DNA of 64,000 bases, from the NCBI GenBank assembly GCA_014896455.1, contig JADBKJ010000024.1, positions 43,883 through 107,882 on the forward strand, given 5' to 3'. The stretch comes from Thermoanaerobacter sp. (lineage in GTDB: Bacteria > Bacillota > Thermoanaerobacteria > Thermoanaerobacterales > Thermoanaerobacteraceae). Below the pieces are notes generated by a model. The model had not been told where the DNA came from, ran no database searches, and saw only the letters and a program-made list of their open reading frames with translations. Both the position numbers and the translations under genes were made by a program. This document shows, piece by piece, positions 53,224 to 63,028 of this stretch; the first letter of the stretch is position 1, and every line of letters starts with the position of its first letter.

Positions 53224-54552
53224 TCAAACAGTATTTTTCTTGTATATTTCATACCTCAAATGGTCTATAAATTGTTTTGCACTTCTTGGAGACCTTCCAT
53301 TATGCCATATAGCCCATTGCAATGCTTTTTCTTTTAATAGATTCCATTCTATTTCTATATTGTGCTTTTGAGCTAATCCTTTAACAATTTTTAAATACTC
53401 TTCTTGGCTGGGTGAAACAAATGTAACAGTTATTCCAAATCTATCACGTAAAGAAAGTTTCTCTTCTCTCGCATCTGTATTGTGAAGTTCATTGTCCTCT
53501 ATATTCTCTGTGACAATATGCCTCCTATTTGACGTCGCATAAATTACTACATTTGAAGGTAAAATCTCTACTCCACCTTCTAATACTGACTTAAGTTCTT
53601 TATATTCCACTTCACTTTCATCAAAAGATAAATCATCAAAAAACAATATAAATTTCATTCCCCTGCCTTTAATTATATCAATTATGTATGACAAATCACC
53701 TACATCATTTTTGTTAATTTCAATAAGCCTCAAGCCTTCTTTGTAAAATTCATTGAGCAAAGCCTTAACAGTAGAAGACTTTCCAGTACCTTTATCGCCG
53801 TATAAAAGCACATTATTCGCAGGGAAACCCTTTAAGAAAGCTACTGTGTTTTCTATAACTATTTTCCGCTCTTCTTCATACCCTATCAAATCCTCAAAAG
53901 TTACAGGGTCAACACTTTCTATTCCTTTTAATCGTCCTATTCCATTATCTTTTACCCATCGAAAAGCTTTATATTTTCCAAAAATGCCACAGCCGTTTGA
54001 ATGGTAATAATTGGATAGATATTCAGCAAATTTATCTTTTTTCAGTTCCCATAAATCCTCTAATGTATGACTAGTGTTGACATTTTCCGTGAAACTAATC
54101 TTTGACTTGAAAAAGCTCCCATCAACATACCTTTCAAAGTCAGGCAATTTCGTATTTAATAAATTATTTACAGTTTCTGCTATGTTTACAAAGCAAAATT
54201 CCTTTAAAATCCCTATTTCTTTTTCGATAGTTTTAATCATTAAATCATTCACAGCATCAAAACCATATTTTTCTGAAATACGGCTAAAGGGGTTTTCATC
54301 GTAAGCAATTTCTTCTGCTAAAAAAGTAGGCCAAATGTTTTTATAAATTCTCCTTTTAAAAGCATATCCAGTAATATCTTTGTAAAAACTGCTATATTCA
54401 GCATAAATAAGCTCAATAGAGGGTTTTTCTTTCGAAAGCTCTTGTAAAATTTTAATCATTTTTCTTATCAGACTATGATTGATGATACTTCTATAAATCA
54501 CTATTTCATTTAGCCTATTTAAAATATTTCTTAATTCTTCTTTACTTTCCAA
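53224..54552 (-). CDS. DUF815 family AAA ATPase
   Basis: 442 residues. The C-terminal half is an AAA+ module: DPVTFEDLIGYEEERKIV, Walker A LLYGDKGTGKSSTVKALL, Walker B KFILFFDDLSFDE, sensor-like VVIYATSNRRHIV and the arginine region LSLRDRFGITVTF. The N-terminal half is helical. DUF815 proteins are related to DnaC/ClpX-type loaders but their role is unknown. Monocistronic as far as can be seen. Confidence 0.88.
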   Translation of the reverse strand: MESKEELRNILNRLNEIVIYRSIINHSLIRKMIKILQELSKEKPSIELIYAEYSSFYKDITGYAFKRRIYKNIWPTFLAEEIAYDENPFSRISEKYGFDAVNDLMIKTIEKEIGILKEFCFVNIAETVNNLLNTKLPDFERYVDGSFFKSKISFTENVNTSHTLEDLWELKKDKFAEYLSNYYHSNGCGIFGKYKAFRWVKDNGIGRLKGIESVDPVTFEDLIGYEEERKIVIENTVAFLKGFPANNVLLYGDKGTGKSSTVKALLNEFYKEGLRLIEINKNDVGDLSYIIDIIKGRGMKFILFFDDLSFDESEVEYKELKSVLEGGVEILPSNVVIYATSNRRHIVTENIEDNELHNTDAREEKLSLRDRFGITVTFVSPSQEEYLKIVKGLAQKHNIEIEWNLLKEKALQWAIWHNGRSPRSAKQFIDHLRYEIYKKNTV

Positions 54553-54702
54553 TTATATCATCTCCTATACCGTACTTTGAAAAATGTCTACTTTATCTCT
54601 TTATTTTATTAAATTATATCATAAAAAGATATTTTCTAAAATTTATGGTCTCTTGTTCTTTAACATTACAAAATAAAAAAGGCTTAATTAAGCCCTATAA
54701 CT

Positions 54703-56115
54703 TCAAAAATTGAAAATTGTTCTTTCAGGAAAAGTGATAAGAATCAAATTTTCAATTTCTTCGGCAAAACTCAAGAATCTTTCTGTAAATCCTGATTTAC
54801 TAAATATAATATAATACTCCTCGGCTTTATTTTTTGCATTTACTTTACTTGCTTTTTGCTTTAGAGAGTAGAACAAATCAATATCTACTTTAGAATTTGT
54901 ATATTTGCATTCGCCATAGAGAAGAGAGCCAGTTGTTGTGTCTATTCCTACAATATCAATTTCATTGTTTTTATCCCACCACTTTCCGATTTTGCTTATC
55001 TTCAAAGGTAGCTCTCCTTTTTGTGACAATTCCCAAACATATTCCTTGCAGATATCTTCATATACGAAACTTATGTGCTCAGTTATAATTCTTTTCTTTA
55101 TGTTTTCTAAAACAAATTCCACATTATCAAGTTCTAGTTGTTCCTTGAAAGGATAAACAAATTTAAACCAGAAATTCAAAAAATTATCATTTATAAAATA
55201 TAATCCTTTTTTGCTTTTTTCAGGATATTCTTCTGTTACAGGGGTCTCTCTCCGCAGTATATCTAAGTCTATCAGTGTATTTATATATTTTGTCAGTCTT
55301 GTCTGAGGAACGGAAAGGGTTTGAGCTATTTGTTGAAGTTTATGATTGCCCAAAGAAATACTCTTAATGAGAGAGAAATAAGTACCAATATCTTGAATCT
55401 CCCTTTCAAGCAAAAACAAAGGTTCTTCATATAAAAAACTTTGCCTATTTAGCATATTTTCTCTTATAGCCTCAAAAATATCACCTTTGTAATTAAATAC
55501 TTCCAAATACCTTGGAACTCCACCCAATATAGCATAAAGCCAGATAAGTTCATCCTCTGTCGACTGTGGGAAAAACTCTTTTAAATATTTAAATTTTAAG
55601 GGTTTTAATTTTATTTGACCAGTTCTCCTTCCATACAATGGGCTTGAATAATTTAGAACATGCTGTTCCATCATATTTACTAATGAACCGCACACAATAA
55701 AAAAGATATTCTTTCCTTTTAACTTTTCATCCCATATCTTCTGCAAAATTGATGCAAAAGATGGATTTACTTTGCAAAGATATTGAAATTCATCAATAAC
55801 TATGACCAGCTTTTCATTTTTTACGTTACTAGCTATAAATTCAAAGATTTCATCCCACATAATATTTTGGGCTTTTTCTAGTAAGCTATTATTAAAAAAC
55901 TTTGCCACCAAAATTTTAAAATTATTAATATTTTGACTCTCTATTTCTTCAGTTGCTAAAAAATATATAGCTTTTTTGTTTTTCACAAACTCCTTAATGA
56001 GCGCAGTTTTGCCTACTCTTCGCCTTCCATAAATAACAACAAAAGAAGACCCTTCTTTAGAGAATTGAGTTTCTAGAAATTGAATTTCAGCTTCTCTATT
56101 AACAAATTTTTTCAC
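54703..56115 (-). CDS. Archaeal-type (DUF234) ATPase
   Basis: 470 residues. Walker A VVIYGRRRVGKTALIKEF (about 28-45), Walker B VIVIDEFQYL, sensor IFFIVCGSL, a winged-helix region (KLQQIAQTLSVPQTRLTKYINTLIDLDILRRE), and a C-terminal DUF234/PD-(D/E)XK-like domain (WWDKNNEIDIVGIDTTTGSLLYGECKYTN, with the D..ECK nuclease-like pattern). Common in archaea and thermophilic bacteria; possibly defence- or mobile-element-related, unproven. A palindrome lies 31 nt upstream. Confidence 0.88.
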   Translation of the reverse strand: MKKFVNREAEIQFLETQFSKEGSSFVVIYGRRRVGKTALIKEFVKNKKAIYFLATEEIESQNINNFKILVAKFFNNSLLEKAQNIMWDEIFEFIASNVKNEKLVIVIDEFQYLCKVNPSFASILQKIWDEKLKGKNIFFIVCGSLVNMMEQHVLNYSSPLYGRRTGQIKLKPLKFKYLKEFFPQSTEDELIWLYAILGGVPRYLEVFNYKGDIFEAIRENMLNRQSFLYEEPLFLLEREIQDIGTYFSLIKSISLGNHKLQQIAQTLSVPQTRLTKYINTLIDLDILRRETPVTEEYPEKSKKGLYFINDNFLNFWFKFVYPFKEQLELDNVEFVLENIKKRIITEHISFVYEDICKEYVWELSQKGELPLKISKIGKWWDKNNEIDIVGIDTTTGSLLYGECKYTNSKVDIDLFYSLKQKASKVNAKNKAEEYYIIFSKSGFTERFLSFAEEIENLILITFPERTIFNF

Positions 56116-56520
56116 AATTTTTCACCTCAATATTATTATACCACAAATTATTATACTTAAAAGTATAATAATTAACATATTACATATGATTTTTCAGTTT
56201 TTTATCTGACACTGTTCTATATGTTTCATAAGTTTCTAAATACATCTTTTCTACCCATTTGTAAAAAGTCCCCATCTTTTTACTATCCGCGTTCTTTATT
56301 ATTCTTTTATAGTTTTATTATACTATAAATTACCATATTCTTATATAAAAAATATTTACACATTTGAAAGTTTAAAAAATTTTATTTTTTAATAGAAATC
56401 AACCAAACACCCCATAATTAAAAAATTTTAGTAATTTAAAAACTTTAACCTTGAATAACAAATTTTTAGGTAGTATAATGGTCTAAAATTCACTCTAAAA
56501 TGAAAAGGGGGATTGAGAAT
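56116..56520. other. Intergenic region between divergent DUF234 ATPase and acetamidase genes
   Basis: About 400 nt, very AT-rich and without a credible ORF. It must hold both divergent promoters; a TAGTATAATGG box (56471-56481) precedes the acetamidase. The only other clear structure is the palindrome at 56146-56173. Confidence 0.6.
56146..56173. promoter_or_regulatory. Perfect 13-bp inverted repeat upstream of the DUF234 ATPase gene
   Basis: AATTATTATACTT (56146-56158), AA spacer, AAGTATAATAATT (56161-56173). It could be an operator or overlap the gene's -10 region (TATAATA). Confidence 0.55.
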
Positions 56521-57420
56521 ATGATACACAAATTACCTAAAGAAAACCACATATTTAGTTTTTCCAAAGATAATAAACCTGTACTTTTTGTAAAAAGCGG
56601 GGACGAAATAGAAATTGAAACGTTGGATTGCTTTTCAAATCAAATCCAAACAAATGAGGATAAATTAGAACAAATGGATTGGAACAAAGTAAACCCTGCA
56701 ACAGGCCCTATTTATGTTGAAGGTGCTAAAGAAGGAGATGTTTTGGAAGTCACAATTAAAAATATTGAAATAGCTGATAAAGGTTTAGTGGCAACAGGCA
56801 AAGACCTAGGAGTATTAGGTGATTTAATGGATGAACTGTATTCCCGAGTGGTTAATATAAAAGATGGGAAAATTATTTTTGATGAAAAAATTTCTATTCC
56901 AATTAAACCTATGATAGGAGTAATTGGCGTTTCACCAAATAATGGTAATATAAACTGTGGAACACCTGGTTCTCATGGTGGAAATATGGACACTGCACTT
57001 ATCGGTGAGGGTTCAAAACTTTTTTTGCCAGTATTTGTAGATGGTGCTTTGTTAGCTTTGGGAGACTTACACGCTGTAATGGGAGATGGAGAAGTAGGTG
57101 TATCAGGCGTAGAAGTAGCAGGCTCAGTTACAGTAGAAGTTAGAGTTGTAAAAAATTTAAAACTTGTAAATCCTATCGTAAAAACACCAGAGGTAACAGC
57201 AACAATAGCATCAGATGAATCTTTGGATAAAGCAGTAAAAATAGCAGTTCACGATATGGCAAACTTATTTCAAAGTTTTACCAACTTATCAATAGAGGAG
57301 ATAGCTACACTTTTTAGCATAGCAGGAAATGTACAGATTTCACAAGTGGTAGATCCACTTAAAACTGCACGCTTTAGTTTGCCAAACTGGGTATTGGATA
57401 GCTATAACATAGTGTTCTAA
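56521..57420 (+). CDS. Acetamidase/formamidase family protein
   Basis: About 299 residues from ATG 56521, 9 nt after GGGGG; the frame extends to 56500 without a ribosome site. Family motifs: NPATGPIYVEGAKEGDVLEVTI, NCGTPGSHGGNMDTALIGEG, VDGALLALGDLHAVMGDGEVGVSGVE. Hydrolyses short amides to ammonia and acid. A broken amino-acid-permease gene follows at 13 nt, presumably once the amide or amino-acid uptake partner. Confidence 0.93.
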   Translation: MIHKLPKENHIFSFSKDNKPVLFVKSGDEIEIETLDCFSNQIQTNEDKLEQMDWNKVNPATGPIYVEGAKEGDVLEVTIKNIEIADKGLVATGKDLGVLGDLMDELYSRVVNIKDGKIIFDEKISIPIKPMIGVIGVSPNNGNINCGTPGSHGGNMDTALIGEGSKLFLPVFVDGALLALGDLHAVMGDGEVGVSGVEVAGSVTVEVRVVKNLKLVNPIVKTPEVTATIASDESLDKAVKIAVHDMANLFQSFTNLSIEEIATLFSIAGNVQISQVVDPLKTARFSLPNWVLDSYNIVF

Positions 57421-57433
57421 GGGAGGAAAAGCT

Positions 57434-58446
57434 ATGGAAAACAAGAATGATACATCATTAGAGAATTTTGGATATAAGCAAGAATTAAAGTGTGGGCATT
57501 AGCATTCATTTTAATAAATACAATAATTAACATTGTAGGAATCGAAATTACAGCTAAGTTTAATAAAATTGTACTAATACTTGAACTTATAGTTTTAGCG
57601 GTTTTTATAGGAGTTGGTGCTTTTGCAATTTCTCATGGTATAGATGGAGCAAAATTTTCATTTAAAGCTTTTTATGACCCGCAAAATTTTAGCTTAGGTC
57701 TTGTAATGAGTGCTGTTTCTATAGCAGTTTTAAGTTTTCTTGGTTTTGACGGTATAAGTACCCTTGCTGAAGAAACAATAGGTGGTAAAAAAACTGTAGG
57801 AAGAGCAACTGTACTTGCACTTTTATTCGCTGGCATATTGTTTATACTTCAAACATGGGTAGCATCAATGGTATGGCCTGATTACAAAGCTTTTTCCAAT
57901 CTAGATGTAGCTTTTTATGAAGTTGCTAATCGTGCAGGAGGAAAATGGCTCATGCTTACTACCTCTTTGGCAACAGCTTTCGCTTGGGGAATAGCAAACT
58001 CATTGGCAGCTCAAGCTGCTGTTTCAAGGGTATTATTCAGTATGGCAAGAGACCAAAATTTACCCCAATTTCTTTCAAAGATTCATCCAAAATATAAAAC
58101 TCCTTATATAGCAACTATTTTTATCGCTATACTTTCGGCTGTCCTTGTAACAATCTATAGTGACAAGATAGCTGACCTTACATCTGTTATAAACTTCGGA
58201 GCTTTAACTTCGTTTTTAGTTCTTCACATCACTGTTATAACATATTTTATGATAAAGAATCATTCTAGCAATATATGGAAACACTTAATATCTCCAATTT
58301 TAGGTTTTTTAGTTATCTTCTATGTATGGATAAGCCTTAATGTACATGCCAAAATCCTTGGCGCTGCATGGATTTTGATAGGAATAATTTACTACATCAT
58401 ATTAAAATTTATATTAAAACGTAAGCCAGAAGAACTTAATGTGTAA
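57434..58446 (+). pseudogene. APC-family amino acid permease with internal deletion
   Basis: ATG 57434, after GGGAGG, encodes MENKNDTSLENFGYKQELK, a typical APC N-terminus, then out of frame reaches a stop. Downstream the C-terminal two thirds continue in another frame from about 57491 (VWALAFILINTIINIVGIEIT, LGFDGISTLAEETIGG) to the stop at 58446. The first three or so membrane helices (about 100 or more codons) are missing, so the gene is inactive. Confidence 0.82.
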
Positions 58447-58472
58447 AATATTTCTTTAACGTTCAAGTTGTA

Positions 58473-58504
58473 ACCCCACTTTATAATTAATACAAAAGTG
58501 GGGT
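58473..58504. terminator. Terminator after the permease pseudogene
   Basis: ACCCCACTTT (58473-58482) pairs with AAAGTGGGGT (58495-58504), then ATTTTG. Confidence 0.75.
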
Positions 58505-58684
58505 ATTTTGCATCCGCTTTTCTTATACCCATTCAAAAATCTATTTTGATACTTCTGGAGTAACTTCATGTACTCCTTTTCCCTGCTTAATCACCTACTT
58601 AAATTTTACACTATTAATTAAAATTAACGCTATATCATTAAAACCTATTTGTTGTGATATAATAGAACAAAAGGAATGTATCAT

Positions 58685-59008
58685 ATGGAGAACTTGAATA
58701 TAAAAACTATAAAAAAGTTAATCTTGAAAGACCAATGGTTTTTAAGTGAACATGCTCTAGACAGATTAATCGAAAGAAACCTAAGAATATCTGATGTTTT
58801 AGTTTCAATTTTAAATGGTGAAATTATAGAAACATATCCAGAAGATCCACGTGGTGCTAGTTGTCTAATTTTAGGTAAAAAAGACAACATTCCTATTCAC
58901 ACAGTTTGTGGGTTAATGAATGATAATTTAGTAATTATAACAGTTTATCTTCCCGAACCGTCCAAATGGATAGACGAGAGAACGAGAGGAGGCAAGTATT
59001 ATGAATAA
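58685..59008 (+). CDS. DUF4258 protein, likely toxin of a TA pair
   Basis: About 107 residues from ATG 58685 (AAGGAA 8 nt upstream; ATG 58676 is inside that site). WFLSEHALDRLIERNLRISDVLVSILNGEIIETYPEDPRGASCLILG is the DUF4258 signature, with the His/Arg core of a BECR-like RNase fold, and VITVYLPEP near the end. The stop overlaps the next gene, a YgiT-type zinc-finger protein, by 8 nt. Such pairs are widely considered toxin-antitoxin modules, related to MqsRA/HigBA; not tested here. Confidence 0.85.
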   Translation: MENLNIKTIKKLILKDQWFLSEHALDRLIERNLRISDVLVSILNGEIIETYPEDPRGASCLILGKKDNIPIHTVCGLMNDNLVIITVYLPEPSKWIDERTRGGKYYE

Positions 59009-59234
59009 ATGTTTTAAGTGTGGTTGTGAAGAACTAATAAAAACAAAAGTCACACTCGAAAAATGGATTAATGGAAAACTTATTGTTGTAGAAAATGTTC
59101 CAGCATGGGTATGTAAAGAATGTGGAGAAAAATATTTTGATGCGGAAACTATGCTAAAGCTTGATGAGTATTTTTATGAAGCAGTACCAGAAAAAATTAT
59201 TGAAGTTCCTGTATTTGAATATAAGGAAGGATAA
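59001..59234 (+). CDS. YgiT-type zinc finger protein, likely antitoxin
   Basis: 77 residues. Two CxxC pairs, CFKCGCEE at the start and VCKECGEKYF in the middle, form the MqsA/YgiT zinc finger. No helix-turn-helix domain follows (ends IIEVPVFEYKEG), so it is the short version that binds the toxin but not DNA. AGGAGG lies 8 nt before ATG, inside the DUF4258 gene. Confidence 0.88.
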   Translation: MNKCFKCGCEELIKTKVTLEKWINGKLIVVENVPAWVCKECGEKYFDAETMLKLDEYFYEAVPEKIIEVPVFEYKEG

Positions 59235-59251
59235 ATATAAATAAACACAAC

Positions 59252-59284
59252 CCCCCACTTTTTATATACAACAAAAAGTGGGGG
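59252..59284. terminator. Terminator after the DUF4258/YgiT pair
   Basis: CCCCCACTTTTT (59252-59263) pairs with AAAAAGTGGGGG (59273-59284). Confidence 0.75.
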
Positions 59285-59351
59285 TACTAGCAGTCTTAAA
59301 ATTTTTAACTAAATTTAAATATAATTATATGATTAAACCATATTTCAGCAT

Positions 59352-59627
59352 CTACTCCGTAGGTAAATATTTTTCCATCATAGAAGACATATCTTGAAAG
59401 CCATATCCACAAACACCATTGCGAAGAGAATTTGCAATGCCATTTGCAATTTTCTCTATCATTTCCTCATGATATAAATGTTCTTCTACACAATTTTCAC
59501 ACAAAAATTCTCCACATTCATAGCAAAAATATTCAGTTTTTTCCTGATAATTATCACAATAAAAACTCTTTTCATAATAAATATTTTTTAAATATTTTCC
59601 AGATTTAGTCCAGTCTCTTTCTAAATC
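59352..59627 (-). pseudogene. Cys-rich protein fragment without a start codon
   Basis: 91 open codons preceded at once by a stop. They encode DLERDWTKSGKYLKN, then SFYCDNYQEKTEYFCYECGEFLCENCVEEHLYH (split zinc-binding pattern, B-box-like) and IANSLRNGVCGYGFQDM. The first codons overlap the end of the ABC-2 permease pseudogene in another frame. It looks like the tail of a zinc-binding protein joined by deletion. Confidence 0.5.
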
Positions 59628-60699
59628 TCAATATGGACACTGTCAAAAGAAAAACTGACATAAGAGTAATTATCACTATTTGATGTACAAGAAGAGAAGC
59701 ATCTATACCCTTTATTATTATCCCTCTCAAAATAACTAGAAAATATGTAAGTGGAAAAATATCTCCAATTGCTCTTATAACAGTAGGCATTTGTTCCCTC
59801 GGAAAAATAAATCCTGACAATATTATGGTTGGAAGCAATACGAAAAATGCCCCCTGCATTGCTTGGGTTTGAGTCTGCGCTACTGCTGAGATAAGTATTC
59901 CTATTGCAAGAGCACAGGTTATAAAATCAAGTCCTAATAAAAGCAATAGATATATATTACCTCTAACAGGCACACTAAACCAATACATGCTAAGCCCTAA
60001 AACCATTAAAAAATCTGTGTAACCAATTAGAATGTAAGGTAAAAGTTTTCCAATCATTAATTCTGAAGATTTTATAGGGGTTACAATCAATTGTTCTATT
60101 GTACCCCTTTCTTTTTCTCTCACAAGCGCAAAAGCCGTCAATATTATGGTGATGTTTTGCATGATAAGACCCAAAAGCCCCGGAATTGTAAACACTTACG
60201 TGTTGAGTTCTGGATTGTATTCTACTTTTGTAGAAAGGTCTATTCCAATAGAAGGCATTTTCATGCCTTTGACTTTCAATTCTTTTTGTACAATATTGCT
60301 TGAAAACATTTGAGATATCATAATACCGCTTGATAAAGCACTCCTTGCTGTTGTAGGATCAGAACCATCAATTTTAAGTAAAGGCTGTACCATTTTTACT
60401 TTATATTGCGAAAAATCCTGCAGTATAATAAGACCTGCTTTTACCTTTCCTTCATCCAGTAAATGATTTAACTCATCTATACTATTTACATAAAAATCCG
60501 GATTAAAATACAATGAATTTTTGTATGCTTCAATATAGTTTCTGCTTTCATAAGTCTTGCTTTGGTCAAAAACTGCCATTGGTATATGATCAACTTCTGT
60601 TGCAACAGCATAGCCAAAGAGCAAAAGCATTGTAATAAGCATAATAAATGAAATAACTAAACTTATCCTATCTCTTTTTATATGTATAATTTCTTTTTT
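59605..60699 (-). pseudogene. ABC-2 type permease, start lost and split by an in-frame stop
   Basis: The fragment begins right after a TAA as KKEIIHIKRDRISLVISFI, the conserved beginning of drug-export ABC-2 permeases, but has no start; the first ATG is at 60642 within the first helix. The large extracellular domain follows (IPMAVFDQSKTYESRNYIEAYK). At 60198-60196 an in-frame TAA interrupts PELNT-stop-VFTIPGLLG, after which the five C-terminal helices continue in the same frame (VREKERGTIEQLIVTP, FPREQMP) to 59605. No ATPase gene adjoins. Confidence 0.85.
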
Positions 60700-60827
60700 T
60701 TAATTTTTTAAACTTTATTTTTTATTTTAACTAACTCCTATATTATATATTCGACATGAAGTCAAAAATTCCTTTTTCGAAGGTGTAATTTATTAAAAAT
60801 TTTTATAAACTTTTTGTAACCAAAAAT

Positions 60828-61733
60828 TTACTTCCTGCAATATTTTTCTACAACCTCATCAAATGCACCTTCATCTATATCTTTTACATTTACATTATTG
60901 TAAAGCTCCCATTCTTCAATATGCTCAACAGTTTCACCAGGCTGTAATTTTGTAAATGGACTTAATGTTTCTATTTCAAGCATCCAATCATTTGTGTATG
61001 TTTCAAAAGATACGCCAAAGTCGGGATATGTTACATCTTGTTGTGGATAATATCTTTTTACAAAGAGATGCCCTCCTCTTGCGTAAGCAGCCCAGCCTTC
61101 TTGGTTATTAATTCCTAACTTAAAGGGAGCTTTGTTATTAGGATCTTGTTTCAGTGCAATATATTTTTCTCCCCAGTAAACCCTTTTATCATTCATTTTA
61201 GAATAAGGCCAGAGTACAATTTGCCTATTTGGAAGGAAATCTGTGTCTTTATTTGGTTGAGGAATTATTTCGATGCCCTCAGGTGCAAGTACTGTTATCG
61301 TCCATGCTGAAAGCTCAATAGGCCATGCTCCAAGATTAGTTATCCTGTGTATAAGCCTTACTCTACTCTCATCAGGGCTTAAGATTATATCGATTTGCTT
61401 TTGTGTATTAACCCATTTTTCTGGCTTTTGAATAAGTCTTACACCGTTTTCTATTTCATGCCAATCAACTTCATCGTTGTCTGGTACATATGTCCTCTTT
61501 CTGTCTTCAGGGCTATGCCAGAGTCTATGGCCGCCATAAAACTTAAATTCGTCACCTCCTTTTAAGCCGAGAGTTTTGGGATCCAAATTAAATTCGTTTA
61601 CATCATTTTCAAATCCAAACCTCACAATTCTTGGGCCTATATCAGTTGTAGCCACAACATCAATAATGCCATTAGACAGTTTTATACTGTTTTCCCATCC
61701 TAAAAAGTTTATTTTGTCAATTTTTATTGCCAT
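60828..61733 (-). CDS. DUF4380 (galactose-mutarotase-like) protein
   Basis: 301 residues, all-beta: NGIIDVVATTDIGPRIVRFGFE, FYGGHRLWHSPEDRKRTYVPDN, LIHRITNLGAWPIELSAWTITVLAPEG, WMLEIETLSPFTKLQPGETVEHIEEWEL. This matches DUF4380, a supersandwich fold related to aldose epimerases and glycosidase-associated domains. Biochemical role unknown. Located downstream of a ROK regulator and galE, so a carbohydrate function is plausible. Confidence 0.85.
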   Translation of the reverse strand: MAIKIDKINFLGWENSIKLSNGIIDVVATTDIGPRIVRFGFENDVNEFNLDPKTLGLKGGDEFKFYGGHRLWHSPEDRKRTYVPDNDEVDWHEIENGVRLIQKPEKWVNTQKQIDIILSPDESRVRLIHRITNLGAWPIELSAWTITVLAPEGIEIIPQPNKDTDFLPNRQIVLWPYSKMNDKRVYWGEKYIALKQDPNNKAPFKLGINNQEGWAAYARGGHLFVKRYYPQQDVTYPDFGVSFETYTNDWMLEIETLSPFTKLQPGETVEHIEEWELYNNVNVKDIDEGAFDEVVEKYCRK

Positions 61734-61823
61734 ACTATTCTCATTCCTTTCTGCGAATTTTTTATTTTTTTCATTACTTCAGTAGGTAAAATTCTTGGCT
61801 GCGCTCAGAATGACAGAGATGTG

Positions 61824-63014
61824 TTACAATACTTCATCCATGACCATATTGGCAGCGCCGATGAGTGTAGCATCATCACCTAATTCAGCAAAAGCTATTC
61901 TGCAGGAAGAAAATGAATTCTCAAAAGTGCGCTTTTTAGCAGTTTCTACGATGATATCTTCAATAAGCTCACGTGCCTGCACAATCCCTCCCCCTATCAA
62001 AATGAGCTCTGGGTTAAATGTATTTATTGTATTGGCTATACCTATTCCTAAATATCTTCCTATAGTTTTTAAAGCATTGACTGCTAATTTATCGTTTAGT
62101 TTTGCTGCCTCGTATATCATCTCAGGAGTAACACTGTCTAACATCCCTTCTGCCATTTGATACACAATAGAATCCATACCCTCTTTAATAGATTTAACAA
62201 CTAAATTCACTAAGGCTTTCTCTGAAGCCAATGCTTCAAAACAACCGTAATTGCCGCAACTACATTGTGGCCCTGCTACATCAATAGTTGTATGCCCTAT
62301 TTCACCCGCACCGTCACTGGCTCCAGTATATATCCTGCCATTTATAAGTATTGCTGAACCTATTCCATAGCCAACCTTTAAAAATATCATATTTTCAACG
62401 TCTTTTGCTTTTCCCATGTGAAATTCTCCTAAAGCCATGGCTCGCACGTCATTTATAACATAGGTAGGTACACCAAATTTTTCTTCTACAATTGATTTTA
62501 AAGGAACATTTCTCCACCCAATATTAGGTGCAAATACAGATATACCTTCTTTCATTTTTACAGGTCCTCTAACTACAATTCCTATCCCCGATACATTTTG
62601 TGGAGATTCTTTTATTGCTTTATCAAGAACATATGTCAACAACTCTAAAACTTCTTGTTGCTTTAAACCTCTAATAGAATTCTTCTCTTTCTTTTTTGTT
62701 TTAAGTTCTGTGTCAAGAGTATATTGATGTAAGTTGTAGGTACTTATATGAATGACAATAATACTCATAAAATCAGGATTTAATTTAATGAGTACAGGAG
62801 GCCTTCCCCCATTTGATTCGCCAACTTTGTACTCCATCACAATATTTTCAGCAATGAGTTTATTTACAATATTAGTCACAGTCGGCGGCGTTAAATTTGT
62901 CTCTTTGGCAATATCCGCTCTTGAAATAGGTCCCATTTTTCTTATGATATTTAATATAACTGATTCGTTCATTCCTTTTAACAATTTGTAGCTGACTGGT
63001 ATTAAGTTTTCCAT
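61824..63014 (-). CDS. ROK-family transcriptional regulator (XylR/NagC-like)
   Basis: 396 residues. N-terminal winged helix-turn-helix (MGPISRADIAKETNLTPPTVTNIVNKLI), then a ROK kinase-like domain: VINDVRAMALGEFHMGKAKDVENMIFLKVGYGIGSAIL, GEIGHTTID, zinc-binding CSCGNYGCFEALAS, and FNPELILIGGGI. These repressors sense sugars. It lies 14 nt after galE. The 61734-61823 gap before the DUF4380 gene holds no more than TTCTTGGCTGCGCTCAGAATGACA-like repeat debris (61792-61815). Confidence 0.92.
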   Translation of the reverse strand: MENLIPVSYKLLKGMNESVILNIIRKMGPISRADIAKETNLTPPTVTNIVNKLIAENIVMEYKVGESNGGRPPVLIKLNPDFMSIIVIHISTYNLHQYTLDTELKTKKKEKNSIRGLKQQEVLELLTYVLDKAIKESPQNVSGIGIVVRGPVKMKEGISVFAPNIGWRNVPLKSIVEEKFGVPTYVINDVRAMALGEFHMGKAKDVENMIFLKVGYGIGSAILINGRIYTGASDGAGEIGHTTIDVAGPQCSCGNYGCFEALASEKALVNLVVKSIKEGMDSIVYQMAEGMLDSVTPEMIYEAAKLNDKLAVNALKTIGRYLGIGIANTINTFNPELILIGGGIVQARELIEDIIVETAKKRTFENSFSSCRIAFAELGDDATLIGAANMVMDEVL

Positions 63015-63028
63015 TTATACCCCTTCCT

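Noticed and set aside
61792..61815. TTCTTGGCTGCGCTCAGAATGACA as a functional site
   Set aside because: It resembles debris of a repeat widespread in bacterial genomes; a single partial copy here gives no basis for a function.
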